Assembly: GCA_947496215.1 (NCBI GenBank)
Contig: CANMCF010000014.1
Location: forward strand, 61,224 to 125,223
DNA from: an uncultured Bizionia sp.
GTDB taxonomy: Bacteria; Bacteroidota; Bacteroidia; Flavobacteriales; Flavobacteriaceae
Length of the DNA: 64,000 nt
Direction: 5' to 3'
A program made the translations under genes and the position numbers. Positions within the stretch are counted from its first letter, which is position 1. The number at the start of each line of letters is the position of its first letter. The notes under the pieces were generated by a model. That model worked only from the letters and a program-made list of their open reading frames with translations, searched no databases and had not been told where the DNA came from. Shown here piece by piece: positions 17,671 through 27,343 of this stretch.

Positions 17671-19419
17671 ATGTATAGAAGTCATAATTGTGGTGAATTA
17701 AACACATCACACATAAATACAGAAGTTACCCTTTCAGGTTGGGTTCAAAAATCCCGTGACAAAGGTTTTATCATTTGGGTCGATTTACGTGATCGCCATG
17801 GCATTACCCAATTGCTCTTTGATGAGGAACGTACTTCTAAGGCATTGTTAGAACAAGCCCAAAAATTGGGTCGTGAGTTCGTGATTCAAGTTAAAGGGAC
17901 AGTCATAGAACGTGCTTCCAAAAACCCAAACATGTCTACTGGGGACATCGAGATCCTAGTATCGGAATTGTCCATTTTGAATGAAGCACTGACACCCCCT
18001 TTTACCATTGAGGACAATACTGATGGTGGAGAGGACATACGTATGAAATATCGTTATCTGGATATTCGTCGTAACCCAGTAAAAGACAATTTGATTTTTA
18101 GAGCAAAGGTTACTCAAGAAGTTAGAAATTTCCTATCCAAAGATGGATTCATCGAAGTGGAAACTCCATACCTTATAAAGTCCACACCTGAAGGTGCTCG
18201 TGACTTTGTCGTACCTTCTCGAATGAATGAAGGTGAATTTTACGCACTGCCTCAATCTCCACAGACCTTCAAACAATTGTTGATGGTTGGTGGAATGGAC
18301 AAATACTTTCAAATCGTGAAGTGCTTCAGAGATGAGGATCTACGTGCAGACAGACAACCTGAGTTCACACAAATTGACTGTGAAATGGCTTTTGTCGAAC
18401 AAGAGGACATATTAAATGTCTTTGAAGGACTGACTCGCCACTTGCTAAAAGAAGTAAATGGTGTGGAAGTCGAAAAATTCCCAAGAATGCTATATGACGA
18501 TGCAATGCGCTTGTATGGTAACGACAAACCTGACATTAGATTTGGAATGGAGTTTGGTGAATTGAACGATGTCGCACAACATAAGGACTTCGGCGTTTTC
18601 AACAATGCTGAATTGGTTGTGGGAATTGCTGTTCCTGGAGGAAACAAATACACGAGAAAAGAAATAGACAAATTGATCGCTTGGGTAAAGCGTCCACAAG
18701 TTGGAGCCTTGGGAATGGTCTATTCAAGATGCAACGACGATGGGAGCTTCAAATCTTCCGTAGACAAGTTCTATGATCAAGAGGATTTGGCAAAGTGGGC
18801 AGAAGTCACCAACGCCAAAGCTGGCGATTTAATATGTGTTCTTTCTGGAGACAAAAACAAGGTAAGAGCACAATTGAGTGCCTTGCGAATGGAATTGGCA
18901 GAACGTTTGGAATTGAGAGATCCTAAGGTATTTGCTCCTCTTTGGGTCATAGATTTCCCTTTGTTGGAATTAGACGAGGAAACTGGTCATTATCATGCCA
19001 TGCACCACCCATTCACATCTCCCAAACCGGGTCAAATTGAGCTATTGGACACCAAACCAGGAGAAGTAAAGGCCAATGCCTACGACCTGGTATTGAATGG
19101 AAATGAAATCGGTGGAGGTTCCATTCGTATTCATGACAAAGCAACACAAGCAATCATGTTGAAACATTTGGGATTCTCGGAAGAAGAAGCTAGAGCCCAA
19201 TTCGGATTCTTGATGGATGCCTTTGAGTATGGGGCGCCTCCTCATGGAGGACTGGCCTTCGGGTTGGACAGGTTGGTTGCCATTTTGGGTGGACAAGAAA
19301 CCATTCGTGATTTCATTGCTTTCCCAAAAAACAATTCGGGCCGAGATGTAATGATAGATGCACCTGCACCCATTGACAATGACCAATTGAAAGAACTGAA
19401 CTTGAAATTGAACTTGTAA
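17671..19419 (+). CDS. aspS: Aspartyl-tRNA synthetase, bacterial type
   Basis: 582 residues, class II aminoacyl-tRNA synthetase that charges tRNA-Asp. N-terminal OB-fold anticodon-binding domain ([19 protein letters not shown] region and [15 protein letters not shown]), class II motif 2 ([23 protein letters not shown]), the GAD insertion typical of bacterial enzymes (about residues 285-420), and motif 3 ([12 protein letters not shown]). HHPFTSP is present. Monocistronic, with its own promoter and a strong terminator 50 bp downstream. Aspartate-only versus aspartate/asparagine specificity cannot be decided from sequence. Confidence 0.98.
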   Translation: MYRSHNCGELNTSHINTEVTLSGWVQKSRDKGFIIWVDLRDRHGITQLLFDEERTSKALLEQAQKLGREFVIQVKGTVIERASKNPNMSTGDIEILVSELSILNEALTPPFTIEDNTDGGEDIRMKYRYLDIRRNPVKDNLIFRAKVTQEVRNFLSKDGFIEVETPYLIKSTPEGARDFVVPSRMNEGEFYALPQSPQTFKQLLMVGGMDKYFQIVKCFRDEDLRADRQPEFTQIDCEMAFVEQEDILNVFEGLTRHLLKEVNGVEVEKFPRMLYDDAMRLYGNDKPDIRFGMEFGELNDVAQHKDFGVFNNAELVVGIAVPGGNKYTRKEIDKLIAWVKRPQVGALGMVYSRCNDDGSFKSSVDKFYDQEDLAKWAEVTNAKAGDLICVLSGDKNKVRAQLSALRMELAERLELRDPKVFAPLWVIDFPLLELDEETGHYHAMHHPFTSPKPGQIELLDTKPGEVKANAYDLVLNGNEIGGGSIRIHDKATQAIMLKHLGFSEEEARAQFGFLMDAFEYGAPPHGGLAFGLDRLVAILGGQETIRDFIAFPKNNSGRDVMIDAPAPIDNDQLKELNLKLNL

Positions 19420-19465
19420 TTCGCATATTCGAAATAGACGCTCACACCATTGAAAGTGTCGTACG

Positions 19466-19496
19466 AAAAAAATCCTGCTAGCCGCAGGATTTTTTC
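19466..19496 (+). terminator. Intrinsic terminator after aspS
   Basis: 11-bp stem AAAAATCCTGC (19468-19478) / GCAGGATTTTT (19484-19494), 5-nt loop, followed by T residues. It ends 15 bp before the next start codon (19511). Confidence 0.85.
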
Positions 19497-19510
19497 ATTA
19501 GATTCATGAA

Positions 19511-20059
19511 ATGAAAAGAATTAAACTTCTAAAGTTAGGTGTGTTTGTTATGGGTTTCCTTTTATTGTCGGGAAGCTTCTTGGGCTGCTTCAACAACTCA
19601 AAGAGCAATCCTTACCTTCCAAAAAACAATCAATTTTCGTATCCGGCACAATACATCGACATAAAAAAATCACTTTTGTCCGAAGGGTTTGAAGTTTGCG
19701 ACACAAATTACATCATTCAATATTACAATCCAGAACGGGCTACTTATAGCAAAGGAAAGAATGGACTTCGCAAATTCATTCTGTCAAACTACAAAAACGA
19801 AGGGTATTCTGATTCTGGATATTTGAACTTTCGCTTCATCATAAATTGCAAAGGGGAAGCTGGCTGTTACGTCATCCATGAAAATGACTTGGATTTAATG
19901 CCCAAGACATTCAACAAAGACTTAAAACAGCAATTGTTCGAACTAACCGCCCAATTGAAAAAATGGAATCCTAACTTCACCCACGACGCCAATAGGGATT
20001 CCTACATGTACATATCTTATAGAATAGAAAATGGAGAAATCACTGAAATCATTCCTTAA
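19511..20059 (+). CDS. Secreted lipoprotein with TonB_C-like domain, hypothetical
   Basis: 182 residues. Hydrophobic N-terminus ending in a probable lipobox SFLGC (Cys26). The C-terminal part (YLNFRFIINCKGEAGCYVI, LKQQLFELTAQLKKWNP, DSYMYISYRIENGEITEIIP) has the strand-helix-strand layout of the TonB C-terminal fold, but there is no transmembrane anchor and Pro-rich linker as in a true energy transducer. The neighbouring TPR lipoprotein gene begins inside its last codons (29-bp overlap), so the two are probably translated together. Function unknown. Confidence 0.75.
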   Translation: MKRIKLLKLGVFVMGFLLLSGSFLGCFNNSKSNPYLPKNNQFSYPAQYIDIKKSLLSEGFEVCDTNYIIQYYNPERATYSKGKNGLRKFILSNYKNEGYSDSGYLNFRFIINCKGEAGCYVIHENDLDLMPKTFNKDLKQQLFELTAQLKKWNPNFTHDANRDSYMYISYRIENGEITEIIP

Positions 20060-20837
20060 CATCATCCTGATTTCCATATGTCTTTCATCTTGTGAAGACA
20101 AAAAGGAAAACGCCTTGGAAATATTGGAATTTGGCAAGTACCACCAAGGAAGTGCCCAAAGTCTAAATGCACTTTCATTGTCTGCCGAATTGGACCCAAC
20201 CAATGCTGAAGCCCATAGAGAATTGTCCATCCCTTATTTGAAAAGAGGAATTCCTCATCAATTCAAACATCACATGGACAAAGCCGTTTCCTTGAATCCA
20301 GAGGATTGGCAAGGTTATAGAGGCTACAATTACCTTTGGTTCTACAGAGATTATGAAAAAGCCATTGCAGATTTCAATGCTCTGGACACCCTTACCCCAA
20401 ACTTTGTAGATGCACCACAAGGTCATAGCATTGACTACTGGAGAGGCATTGCCTATCTGGGACTGAAGAATCACAAAAAATCCATTGCCTATTTTGAAAG
20501 GCACATAACCAAAGAAACCAAGGACTTTGGAGAGGATTACGTGGATGTCTCAGCATTTCTATACAATGGCATTGCCTATTTTGAATCAGGAAACTATGAA
20601 AAGGCATTATACAACTTCAACAAACAGTTGGAATATTCCCTTGACCTAAGTGCAGATGCAAAGTATTACAAGGCACAAATTCTAAAAGCCACAAGCAAAC
20701 TTGAAAAAGCAAGAGAATCAATAGATTCTGCCATTGAAGATTACAAACTAGGTTACAAGAACAAAAGGCCATATGTCGAAACATTGCGTGAAATTTATAT
20801 GGAAGATTTGAAAGCTTTCAAAAATACGTTGAAATAA
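20031..20837 (+). CDS. TPR-repeat lipoprotein
   Basis: 268 residues. Signal peptide and lipobox CLSSC (lipidated Cys21). Several tetratricopeptide-like helix pairs follow: NALSLSAELDPTNAEAHRELSIPYLKRG, HMDKAVSLNPEDWQGYRGYNYL, DYEKAIADFNALDTLTP, YWRGIAYLGLKNHKKSIAYFE, YNGIAYFESGNYEKALYNF. TPRs are protein-interaction scaffolds. The start codon lies 26 bp inside the preceding gene in another frame, consistent with translational coupling and a two-protein unit. No enzymatic domain is visible. Confidence 0.85.
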   Translation: MEKSLKSFLNIILISICLSSCEDKKENALEILEFGKYHQGSAQSLNALSLSAELDPTNAEAHRELSIPYLKRGIPHQFKHHMDKAVSLNPEDWQGYRGYNYLWFYRDYEKAIADFNALDTLTPNFVDAPQGHSIDYWRGIAYLGLKNHKKSIAYFERHITKETKDFGEDYVDVSAFLYNGIAYFESGNYEKALYNFNKQLEYSLDLSADAKYYKAQILKATSKLEKARESIDSAIEDYKLGYKNKRPYVETLREIYMEDLKAFKNTLK

Positions 20838-20857
20838 CGAATCGATTATTTTTTTGC

Positions 20858-20865
20858 TACTTTTG
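20858..20865 (+). promoter_or_regulatory. -7 element upstream of the CLC gene
   Basis: TACTTTTG matches TAnnTTTG exactly and lies 16 bp before the ATG at 20882. No convincing -33 TTTG at 19-20 bp upstream. Confidence 0.4.
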
Positions 20866-20881
20866 ACCCAGCAAAGAAACC

Positions 20882-22663
20882 ATGTCGAAGAAAACACCAT
20901 TGAAACGCTTTTTGATTTGGAGATACAAACACATCTCCGAAAAGAACTTCACTTTTATTTTAAGTGCTTTGGTTGGCTTGTTGGCTGGATTGGCTTCTGT
21001 TACTTTGAAGAACATCACCTTTTACATAGAAGCACTTTTGGGCAGGGGCATCGTATTTTCCAAAAATCAACTATACTTCATATTGCCCATCATTGGTTTG
21101 CTTTTGGTTTACCTATTTGTAAAATATGTTGCAAAAAAGCCCATTGAACATGCAATCCCCTCAATTCTATTTTCATTATCCCGTAAAAGTGGGTTTTTAA
21201 AACGCACAAAAATATACTTCCCCTTGATAGCTGCTCCTATCACTGTAGGCTTTGGTGGGTCTGTTGGATTGCTCGGACCGGCAATAGCTTCTGGTGCTGC
21301 AATAAGTTCCAACTTGGGGAAGCTCTTTCATATGAATCGCAAGACAAGAACGCTTTTGATAAGTTGTGCAGCTGCAGGTGCAATCTCATCCATATTCAAA
21401 TCTCCAATTGCCGCAATTATCTTTGCCATAGAAGTTTTTAGCTTGGACCTGACATTTGCATCATTGTTACCTTTGCTCATTGCATCCGTATCTTCCGTAA
21501 TTACATCATATTTCTTTTTGGGAGACGATTTGCTTTTCAATTTTAACTTTTCGGACAAGTTTGAGATCAAAGACACGCTTTTCTATGCCTTGCTAGGCAT
21601 AGGAACTGGTTTTGCCTCCATTTACTTCACCAGAATGTATTTTGGCATTCTTCAGTTCTTCAAACGTTTCAAAACAGGTTTTCAAAGACTTCTCGTGGGT
21701 GGCTTCGCAATAGGAATCATGCTATACTTCATCCCCCCTTTGCACGGTGAAGGTTTTGGTTTCATAAACGACCTATTGGCTGGCAATCATTTGAAAGCAT
21801 TGGGTACTACTCCTTTCGACAGCTTCAACGACAACATATGGGTAATTATTTCGCTCCTCTTCGGAATCACCATTTTCAAGGCCGTTGCCATGACCACTAC
21901 CTTTGCTGCTGGTGGTGTTGGTGGTATTTTCATTCCAACCATGGTAATGGGTAGCGCATTGGGAAATGTCGTTGCCAAAGTGATCAACAACATTGGTTTG
22001 GGATTACAAGTTTCCGAAACCAATTTCACCCTCATTGGAATGGCTGGCTTGATTGCCGGTGTACTCCATGCACCTTTGACTGCGATTTTCTTAATAGCAG
22101 AGATTACAGGCGGCTATGAGTTGTTCATACCACTCATGATAGCCGTGGGCATTTCCTTCAGCATAAAAAAGAGCACCATGGATTATACTATTTACACTCG
22201 AGAACTTACTGAGAAGGGACAATTGCTTACTCACAACAAAGATGAAAGTGTTTTGACATTGATGTCTCTGGACAGTGTGATCGAAACCAATTTCATCCCT
22301 ATAAGACCTACGATGACTTTAGGTGAGATGTTGCATCATGGTGTTGCAAAATCCACAAGAAATCTGTTCCCCGTAGTTGATGAAAGCGAGCAATTGGTTG
22401 GTATTCTCCTATTGGACGATGTACGCAACATCATGTTCGATCAATCTATATATCATACGACTTTGGTAAATTCATTAATGCACAATCCCCCGGACAAGAT
22501 TGATTATAAAAAGGATTCCATGCAAGTAGTCATGCAGAAATTTCAAGATTCCAGTGCCTGGAACCTACCTGTCATCAAAGATGGGAAATACTTGGGATTT
22601 GTCTCAAAATCCAAATTGTTAACTGCTTATCGTAGACAATTAATTAACTTTACACGACATTAA
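20882..22663 (+). CDS. CLC family chloride channel/transporter with C-terminal CBS pair
   Basis: 593 residues. Ten or more hydrophobic helices over residues 20-430 with CLC landmarks (GGSVGLLGPAIASGAAISSNLG; SCAAAGAISSIFKSPIAAIIFAIE; FAAGGVGGIFIPTMVMGSALG; GLIAGVLHAPLTAIFLIAEITGGY), then two CBS domains (about 450-590; MTLGEMLHHGVAKSTRNLFPVV, GILLLDDVRNIM, WNLPVIKDGKYLGFVSKSKLL). At the site of the external gating glutamate (GREGP in E. coli ClcA) this protein has G129-L-L-G-P133, so Leu131 replaces the Glu. That predicts loss of the canonical gate and of strict proton coupling. Probably co-transcribed with the small membrane protein 12 bp downstream. Confidence 0.92.
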   Translation: MSKKTPLKRFLIWRYKHISEKNFTFILSALVGLLAGLASVTLKNITFYIEALLGRGIVFSKNQLYFILPIIGLLLVYLFVKYVAKKPIEHAIPSILFSLSRKSGFLKRTKIYFPLIAAPITVGFGGSVGLLGPAIASGAAISSNLGKLFHMNRKTRTLLISCAAAGAISSIFKSPIAAIIFAIEVFSLDLTFASLLPLLIASVSSVITSYFFLGDDLLFNFNFSDKFEIKDTLFYALLGIGTGFASIYFTRMYFGILQFFKRFKTGFQRLLVGGFAIGIMLYFIPPLHGEGFGFINDLLAGNHLKALGTTPFDSFNDNIWVIISLLFGITIFKAVAMTTTFAAGGVGGIFIPTMVMGSALGNVVAKVINNIGLGLQVSETNFTLIGMAGLIAGVLHAPLTAIFLIAEITGGYELFIPLMIAVGISFSIKKSTMDYTIYTRELTEKGQLLTHNKDESVLTLMSLDSVIETNFIPIRPTMTLGEMLHHGVAKSTRNLFPVVDESEQLVGILLLDDVRNIMFDQSIYHTTLVNSLMHNPPDKIDYKKDSMQVVMQKFQDSSAWNLPVIKDGKYLGFVSKSKLLTAYRRQLINFTRH

Positions 22664-22675
22664 GAGAGTTTAAAA

Positions 22676-22912
22676 ATGAAATATATTATCTGGTTGTTTT
22701 TTATTGCTTCGGTAACTAGCATGGTTTTGGGTTACTTCTTGGATGTAGCATATTCTCAAAAGCTGATAGGCTTTGGGGTTCTCGGTCTATTCATCGTCGT
22801 GATACCCTTGTTTTCATATTATCGATGGAAAGATAGAGATCCCAAGGAATACATGCTCACCAAAGAAAACCTGGACAAGATGAGAGAACGAGAAGGAGAC
22901 AAGCGCCATTAA
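22676..22912 (+). CDS. Small two-helix membrane protein
   Basis: 78 residues: TM1 about 4-22 (IIWLFFIASVTSMVLGYF), TM2 about 31-49 (IGFGVLGLFIVVIPLFSYY), then a charged basic/acidic tail (YRWKDRDPKEYMLTKENLDKMREREGDKRH). No known motif. It is 12 bp downstream of the CLC gene, same strand, and its stop overlaps that of convergent tadA by 4 bp. A channel-associated role is only a guess from position. Confidence 0.7.
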   Translation: MKYIIWLFFIASVTSMVLGYFLDVAYSQKLIGFGVLGLFIVVIPLFSYYRWKDRDPKEYMLTKENLDKMREREGDKRH

Positions 22913-23358
22913 TTCAAGTTTCGTTTCTCTATGAAGAAACGCTTTAGCAATTTCGAAGCTTCTTCTTCCAAAACACCTCCTTCAATTGTAGTCTTGGGGT
23001 GTAATTTCGTCTTCAAGCCAATGCAGCCCCTCTCTCTATCTCTGGTTCCATAGACAATCTTTGATATTTGGCTCCAATACAATGCACCTGCGCACATTTG
23101 GCAAGGTTCCAAAGTCACATACAACGTACACCCCTTAAGGTATTTGCCTCCCAAGAAATTTGCTGCTGCAGTGATGGCTTGCATTTCTGCGTGCGCAGTA
23201 ACGTCGTTCAACAATTCTGTAAGATTGTGGGCTCTCGCTATTATCCTGTCTTCAATGACTATTATTGCTCCTACAGGAATCTCCCCTTTCTCGAAAGCCA
23301 TCTCAGCTTCCTGAAGTGCTTTCCTCATAAAATAAGTATTGTCGTATGGGTTTATCAT
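22909..23358 (-). CDS. tadA: tRNA-specific adenosine deaminase
   Basis: 149 residues; zinc-dependent deaminase converting A34 to inosine in tRNA-Arg(ACG). Motifs intact: TAHAEMQAI (zinc ligand His56, catalytic Glu58) and LEPCQMCAGAL (zinc ligands Cys86 and Cys89). Start MINPYDNTYFMRKALQEAEMAF is typical. Convergent with the small membrane-protein gene. The related dCMP deaminase at 54.2 kb differs in length and motif context. Confidence 0.95.
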   Translation of the reverse strand: MINPYDNTYFMRKALQEAEMAFEKGEIPVGAIIVIEDRIIARAHNLTELLNDVTAHAEMQAITAAANFLGGKYLKGCTLYVTLEPCQMCAGALYWSQISKIVYGTRDRERGCIGLKTKLHPKTTIEGGVLEEEASKLLKRFFIEKRNLN

Positions 23359-23437
23359 ATTGGTAAAAATACGATTTCAATTTAACAATGAAATCTTACG
23401 GCAAGAAATTTGATATATGAATTAGAAACATCAAATC

Positions 23438-24349
23438 ATGGACAAACACTTTAGCATTAAAATTCCCAATCCTTGCAATGAAGATTGGAACAAGATGTCA
23501 CCTAATGAAAGAGGGCGGTTTTGCAACTCTTGCGCAAAAACCGTTATAGATTTCACAAGAATGGATACTGGCGAAATTCGAAAATTCATATTCAAAAATA
23601 AAGGTAGTTCCATTTGTGGTCATATCAAGCAGTCTCAATTGGATTCCATAAACCTTCAAATTCCCATACAGGCAATAGACAATGAAATGAGATTTCATAA
23701 ATTGTTTCTTTACGCCTTGTTTATTGCCATGGGAACTTCATTGTTTAGTTGCAAAATGGATGATGGCAGAACAAAAAAGATTGATAGCATCGAAATCACC
23801 AATACCATCCCCAAACCTATGAATTCAATTATAAAAAAAACCTGTGCTACAGTAAAAGATAGCATCAACGCTCCCAATACCATACAAAAGAAGCCTCAGA
23901 TAATCCAAAAAAAAATGCTCATAGATGGATTAATGATAATTGGAGACATTGATAGCTCCATTGAACCGAAGTCTTTTAATTTCCTCAATGTCGATATTCT
24001 TCCTGAGTTTCCCAACATCCCTAGAAATTTGACTCAGATAGAAAAGAGAAAAGACTTTCAAAAGAAAATGACAAAGTTTGTAAAAGAGAACTTTGCCATT
24101 GAAGACACTAGGGAACTAGGCTTGAAGGGAAAGATAAAAATATTGACATCCATCGAAATTGATGAAAATGGGAAGGTGAAAATTCTAAAAATCAGATCTC
24201 CTCATAAAGTATTAGATGAACATACGAGAAAGGTCTTGCTGAATCTTCCCATCTTTAAGCCAGCCGAATACAACAGGAAAAGGGTACCTGTAAGCTATAT
24301 GCTTCCCATTTTCTTAAATTATGACCAAAAAAAGGCAACTATTAACTAG
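23438..24349 (+). CDS. TonB-like protein with N-terminal four-cysteine domain
   Basis: 303 residues in three parts. (1) A cytoplasmic N-terminal domain of about 65 residues with Cys13, Cys29, Cys32 and Cys60 (IPNPCNEDW, GRFCNSCAKTVIDFT, SSICGHI), suggesting a zinc-ribbon-like metal site. (2) One transmembrane helix at about 84-103 (FHKLFLYALFIAMGTSLFSC), whose end also resembles a lipobox. (3) A periplasmic linker and a TonB_C domain at about 205-300 (LKGKIKILTSIEIDENGKVKILKI, LLNLPIFKPAEYNRKRVPVSYMLPIFL). TonB_C proteins transmit inner-membrane energy to outer-membrane receptors. No ExbB/ExbD gene is nearby, so it may be an accessory transducer or sensor. A terminator overlaps its stop codon. 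Confidence 0.8.
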   Translation: MDKHFSIKIPNPCNEDWNKMSPNERGRFCNSCAKTVIDFTRMDTGEIRKFIFKNKGSSICGHIKQSQLDSINLQIPIQAIDNEMRFHKLFLYALFIAMGTSLFSCKMDDGRTKKIDSIEITNTIPKPMNSIIKKTCATVKDSINAPNTIQKKPQIIQKKMLIDGLMIIGDIDSSIEPKSFNFLNVDILPEFPNIPRNLTQIEKRKDFQKKMTKFVKENFAIEDTRELGLKGKIKILTSIEIDENGKVKILKIRSPHKVLDEHTRKVLLNLPIFKPAEYNRKRVPVSYMLPIFLNYDQKKATIN

Positions 24350-24360
24350 TTGCCTTTTCA
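24330..24360. terminator. Terminator overlapping the stop codon of the TonB-like gene
   Basis: 12-bp perfect stem AAAAGGCAACTA (24330-24341) / TAGTTGCCTTTT (24347-24358), 5-nt loop. The TAG stop (24347-24349) is the first part of the second arm. It is symmetrical and could also serve the convergent metallopeptidase gene. Confidence 0.85.
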
Positions 24361-24380
24361 TATTTTACTTTAAACTATTT

Positions 24381-27029
24381 CTAGTTTTTAATGATCTTCT
24401 CGTTGACATCGATAGATTCTCCTTTTATGTTAAGGATGTACATTCCTGATTGCAATGCTCCTATGTTTAGATCTACCTGATCCAATAAGTTTGCTTTGGT
24501 AGATATTACTTGCCTTCCATTAATGTCGGTTAATGTCAAGGCAACCTTACCAAAGTTCTTTTTGACCTTTATAGAAAGCACATCATTTGCCGGATTAGGG
24601 AATATGGTGTATAGACTTGCCAATGCAAATTCATCCACACTCAATGATGTACAATTCGCCAAAGATGGATCTGTATCTGGTAACTCTGTAAAATCTTCTA
24701 CTTGATCCGTTCTTGAAAAGGCAGTCCCTTCAGAAGCATTTACACCTAATCCTCTAGCAGCAAACACTTCCCAAATCAAACATTGGTCTTCTCCACCGGT
24801 CAAGGCGTTGTCGGCTGCCAACAACGAATCTCTTCCTCCTACGAAACCAGATCCACAAGCTTGCAATTTCAAACCATCCATCACCAATTGCATAACTTTG
24901 TTGTTTCCTCCCGTCCCATTGTAATAATCTGGGTCGAATCCGTATTTTTCAACATATTTCCAAGTTAGATCCCATAACATGGCAGCCCAAATAGAACCAA
25001 TTCCATGAGGTTGAGAAAAGCCATTTACATCATTTGTATCTCCATAGGTAACAGGGTTGATTGTAGTGTCCGTACTATATGGGAATGGTCTGATTCCTGC
25101 ACCTGTTATTTCTTGTCCAAGGGCGAAGGTACCTATCCCTCTTCCTGTTTCTGGCAAATCACCAGCTTTTATCGTCACCATCAAGCCAACCCAGTCGGAC
25201 CATCCTTCACCCATTTGTTCAGCATTGCCCAAACAACTTACATTCGATGGGCCTCCAATCAATCTGTTGGAGATTCCGTGTCCATATTCATGAGCAACGA
25301 TACCGTTGTCCAAATCTCCATCCAATTGGAGTCCTTGAGACAATGTGACATTGACCGTCTCACCATTGTTCAATGCAGTTATCATAGCTTCACCATCTGT
25401 TTGCCCCACCATTACTGATGGAATGGAAACTGAAGCTCCGTCTGCACCAGGCCCCATGACAATTGGTGCTCCAGCAGCATTGTTTACCACGACCACGGCA
25501 ATGGCTCCTTCATTCTCTGCAGCCAATACCTTGGCTCCAAACTCACATACACCTCTTCTCAAAATTGCTATTTTTCCAGAGATGGCTGCTCCATTGGTAA
25601 TTGTGCTACAAGCATCATTGGGATCGGTAGATGCGGGTAGTCCTTGATTGTCATCGATCACTAGAGTTAAATCCGAAGTGATCGGAGCATTTATATCAGC
25701 TCCAAAATTAGCATTGGTTACAGTATAATCCCCAGCCAAAGCTCCATTGTTCACTACCATAGGAGTTGGAGGTGCTGACCATAGAAACATAGTCATTCCT
25801 GGGCTACCTCCATCTGCAGGCGTTCCAAACGTAGCATTGTTTATTCCACTTCCATCTTGTGCATCGGCAAAAACGAAATCGTTTCCAGCACCACCATTTC
25901 CATAGTTGTTTTGTTGGAAGTTACCACTTGCCTCGTCGAATCCATAACGATACCAAACATCATGCATGATGTTGTTCATATAGAACAAGTTCGTAATTGC
26001 CATACTCTGATAACCTGAAGGCTGTACATTTTCATCATAAGGAAAGTTGAAATCCAAAGCCGCTCCTCCATCTGGTGCGAATCCTGTTCCATCGTTACCA
26101 TCTGCATCTTCTTGCGCCCAAACATTGTTTCCTCTGGTAATTGTAAATTCAGCTCCTGTGGCTCCATTGGTATCGTGCCATCCAAAAGGTGACCCTGTAG
26201 CATCAGCTGGTTCGGAAACCAACGCTATCGATCCGTGATTGGGACTTTCTGCAGGTATTGGAAAAACATTGTATTGTGATCCATCCACCATCAATGAATT
26301 GTTTGCCTTCAACAAACTAAAAGAATCTTCTTTAGTTCTTCTTGAGTGTGAAGAATGGTCCGTGTGACCGTCTCCAAAATTACAGGTAAGTATCCAATCG
26401 TTAGTTTCCAAAACCGTACCAGAGATCGCATCTATTCTTACACTGTACCATTTTTTCCCATCTAGGGTATGTATGCTTAAATCCCATGCCAACTTCAGAC
26501 TACCATCGGTAGTTGGTTGATATACCAATTGCACTGGAATTTCTATTTTGGAAACACCTCCATTTGTGAACGTATAGGTATTGTTGTCTCCAGAATCAAT
26601 CATTTCCAAATTGCTGGTTGCTCCAAGGTCAAATGCAGCAACAGCGTTGTTGATTGCATTCGAAGCATCTATTGAAGGCGTTGTCGCATTCACTCTTGAT
26701 GCTATATTTGGAATTAAGGCATTTGCATAGTGAAACAAGGAATTGTCTCTCACAGCAACACTGGATATGGCATTGTGAATTTTTATGCCTTGATATGCTT
26801 GATTTACATAGACGTGATTAATTCTTGTTTTTTGTGAATAGTAAGCATTGCTTACTTGTAAATCTGAAATGTCGTTGTCAGTTAGTCCATAGTTGGTTTT
26901 TTTTGAATTCAGCCAATTCTGAATAAGTGTACCATGCTCGTTGTCAGCCAAACTGTTCTGTGAAAACCCAAATTGAGCCACAAAGCACAGCATCAAAGCG
27001 AGGAGGGAAATTAGGTAATTTTTTTTCAT
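24381..27029 (-). CDS. M36 (fungalysin-like) secreted metallopeptidase with PA domain and T9SS sorting domain
   Basis: 882 residues from ATG 27029 (MKKNYLISLLALMLCFVAQFG); a further upstream in-frame ATG at 27080 would precede the signal peptide and is rejected. Domains: signal peptide; FTP/PepSY-type propeptide (about 30-230); M36 catalytic domain with HEYGH (580-584) and the third zinc ligand in MGEGWSDW about 35 residues later; a protease-associated (PA) domain inserted at about 430-560 (KIAILRRGVCEFGAKVLAAENEGA-type sequence); and a type A T9SS sorting domain at the end (YTIFPNPANDVLSI ... GMYILNIKGE). Extracellular broad-specificity protease. Confidence 0.94.
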   Translation of the reverse strand: MKKNYLISLLALMLCFVAQFGFSQNSLADNEHGTLIQNWLNSKKTNYGLTDNDISDLQVSNAYYSQKTRINHVYVNQAYQGIKIHNAISSVAVRDNSLFHYANALIPNIASRVNATTPSIDASNAINNAVAAFDLGATSNLEMIDSGDNNTYTFTNGGVSKIEIPVQLVYQPTTDGSLKLAWDLSIHTLDGKKWYSVRIDAISGTVLETNDWILTCNFGDGHTDHSSHSRRTKEDSFSLLKANNSLMVDGSQYNVFPIPAESPNHGSIALVSEPADATGSPFGWHDTNGATGAEFTITRGNNVWAQEDADGNDGTGFAPDGGAALDFNFPYDENVQPSGYQSMAITNLFYMNNIMHDVWYRYGFDEASGNFQQNNYGNGGAGNDFVFADAQDGSGINNATFGTPADGGSPGMTMFLWSAPPTPMVVNNGALAGDYTVTNANFGADINAPITSDLTLVIDDNQGLPASTDPNDACSTITNGAAISGKIAILRRGVCEFGAKVLAAENEGAIAVVVVNNAAGAPIVMGPGADGASVSIPSVMVGQTDGEAMITALNNGETVNVTLSQGLQLDGDLDNGIVAHEYGHGISNRLIGGPSNVSCLGNAEQMGEGWSDWVGLMVTIKAGDLPETGRGIGTFALGQEITGAGIRPFPYSTDTTINPVTYGDTNDVNGFSQPHGIGSIWAAMLWDLTWKYVEKYGFDPDYYNGTGGNNKVMQLVMDGLKLQACGSGFVGGRDSLLAADNALTGGEDQCLIWEVFAARGLGVNASEGTAFSRTDQVEDFTELPDTDPSLANCTSLSVDEFALASLYTIFPNPANDVLSIKVKKNFGKVALTLTDINGRQVISTKANLLDQVDLNIGALQSGMYILNIKGESIDVNEKIIKN

Positions 27030-27343
27030 AATTAAAAAGTATATTTCATTAAGTATTAGGTAAGTCATCTTGATGATCAATATGTTTTAGAAACTCTTTC
27101 TTTAACTTACTCAATAAGCAACAGCTAAAAACGAGTTTACCCTACTTCATATGTTATTCCATATCCTTACAATTGACGATTAGGAATTAAAAAAAGCTGC
27201 TTGACAAATACTGACATCAGATACCTTAGTTGTCCCAAAGATAGGAACGAACTTACAATAATTATAATATTTGATTAATTTTATTGAACAATTGAGAATA
27301 TTATACCGTTGATTTTAATAATTTAGCCTTCTATTTATCAAAA
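27030..27343. other. Divergent intergenic region, M36 peptidase / dxs
   Basis: 314 bp of A+T-rich DNA between two divergent genes. I found no open frame of note, no strong hairpin and no exact TAnnTTTG in the correct position for either gene. Both promoters must lie here but I cannot place them. Confidence 0.5.

Noticed and set aside
27030..27080. Longer start for the M36 peptidase at 27080
   Set aside because: It would place 17 residues before a complete signal peptide.
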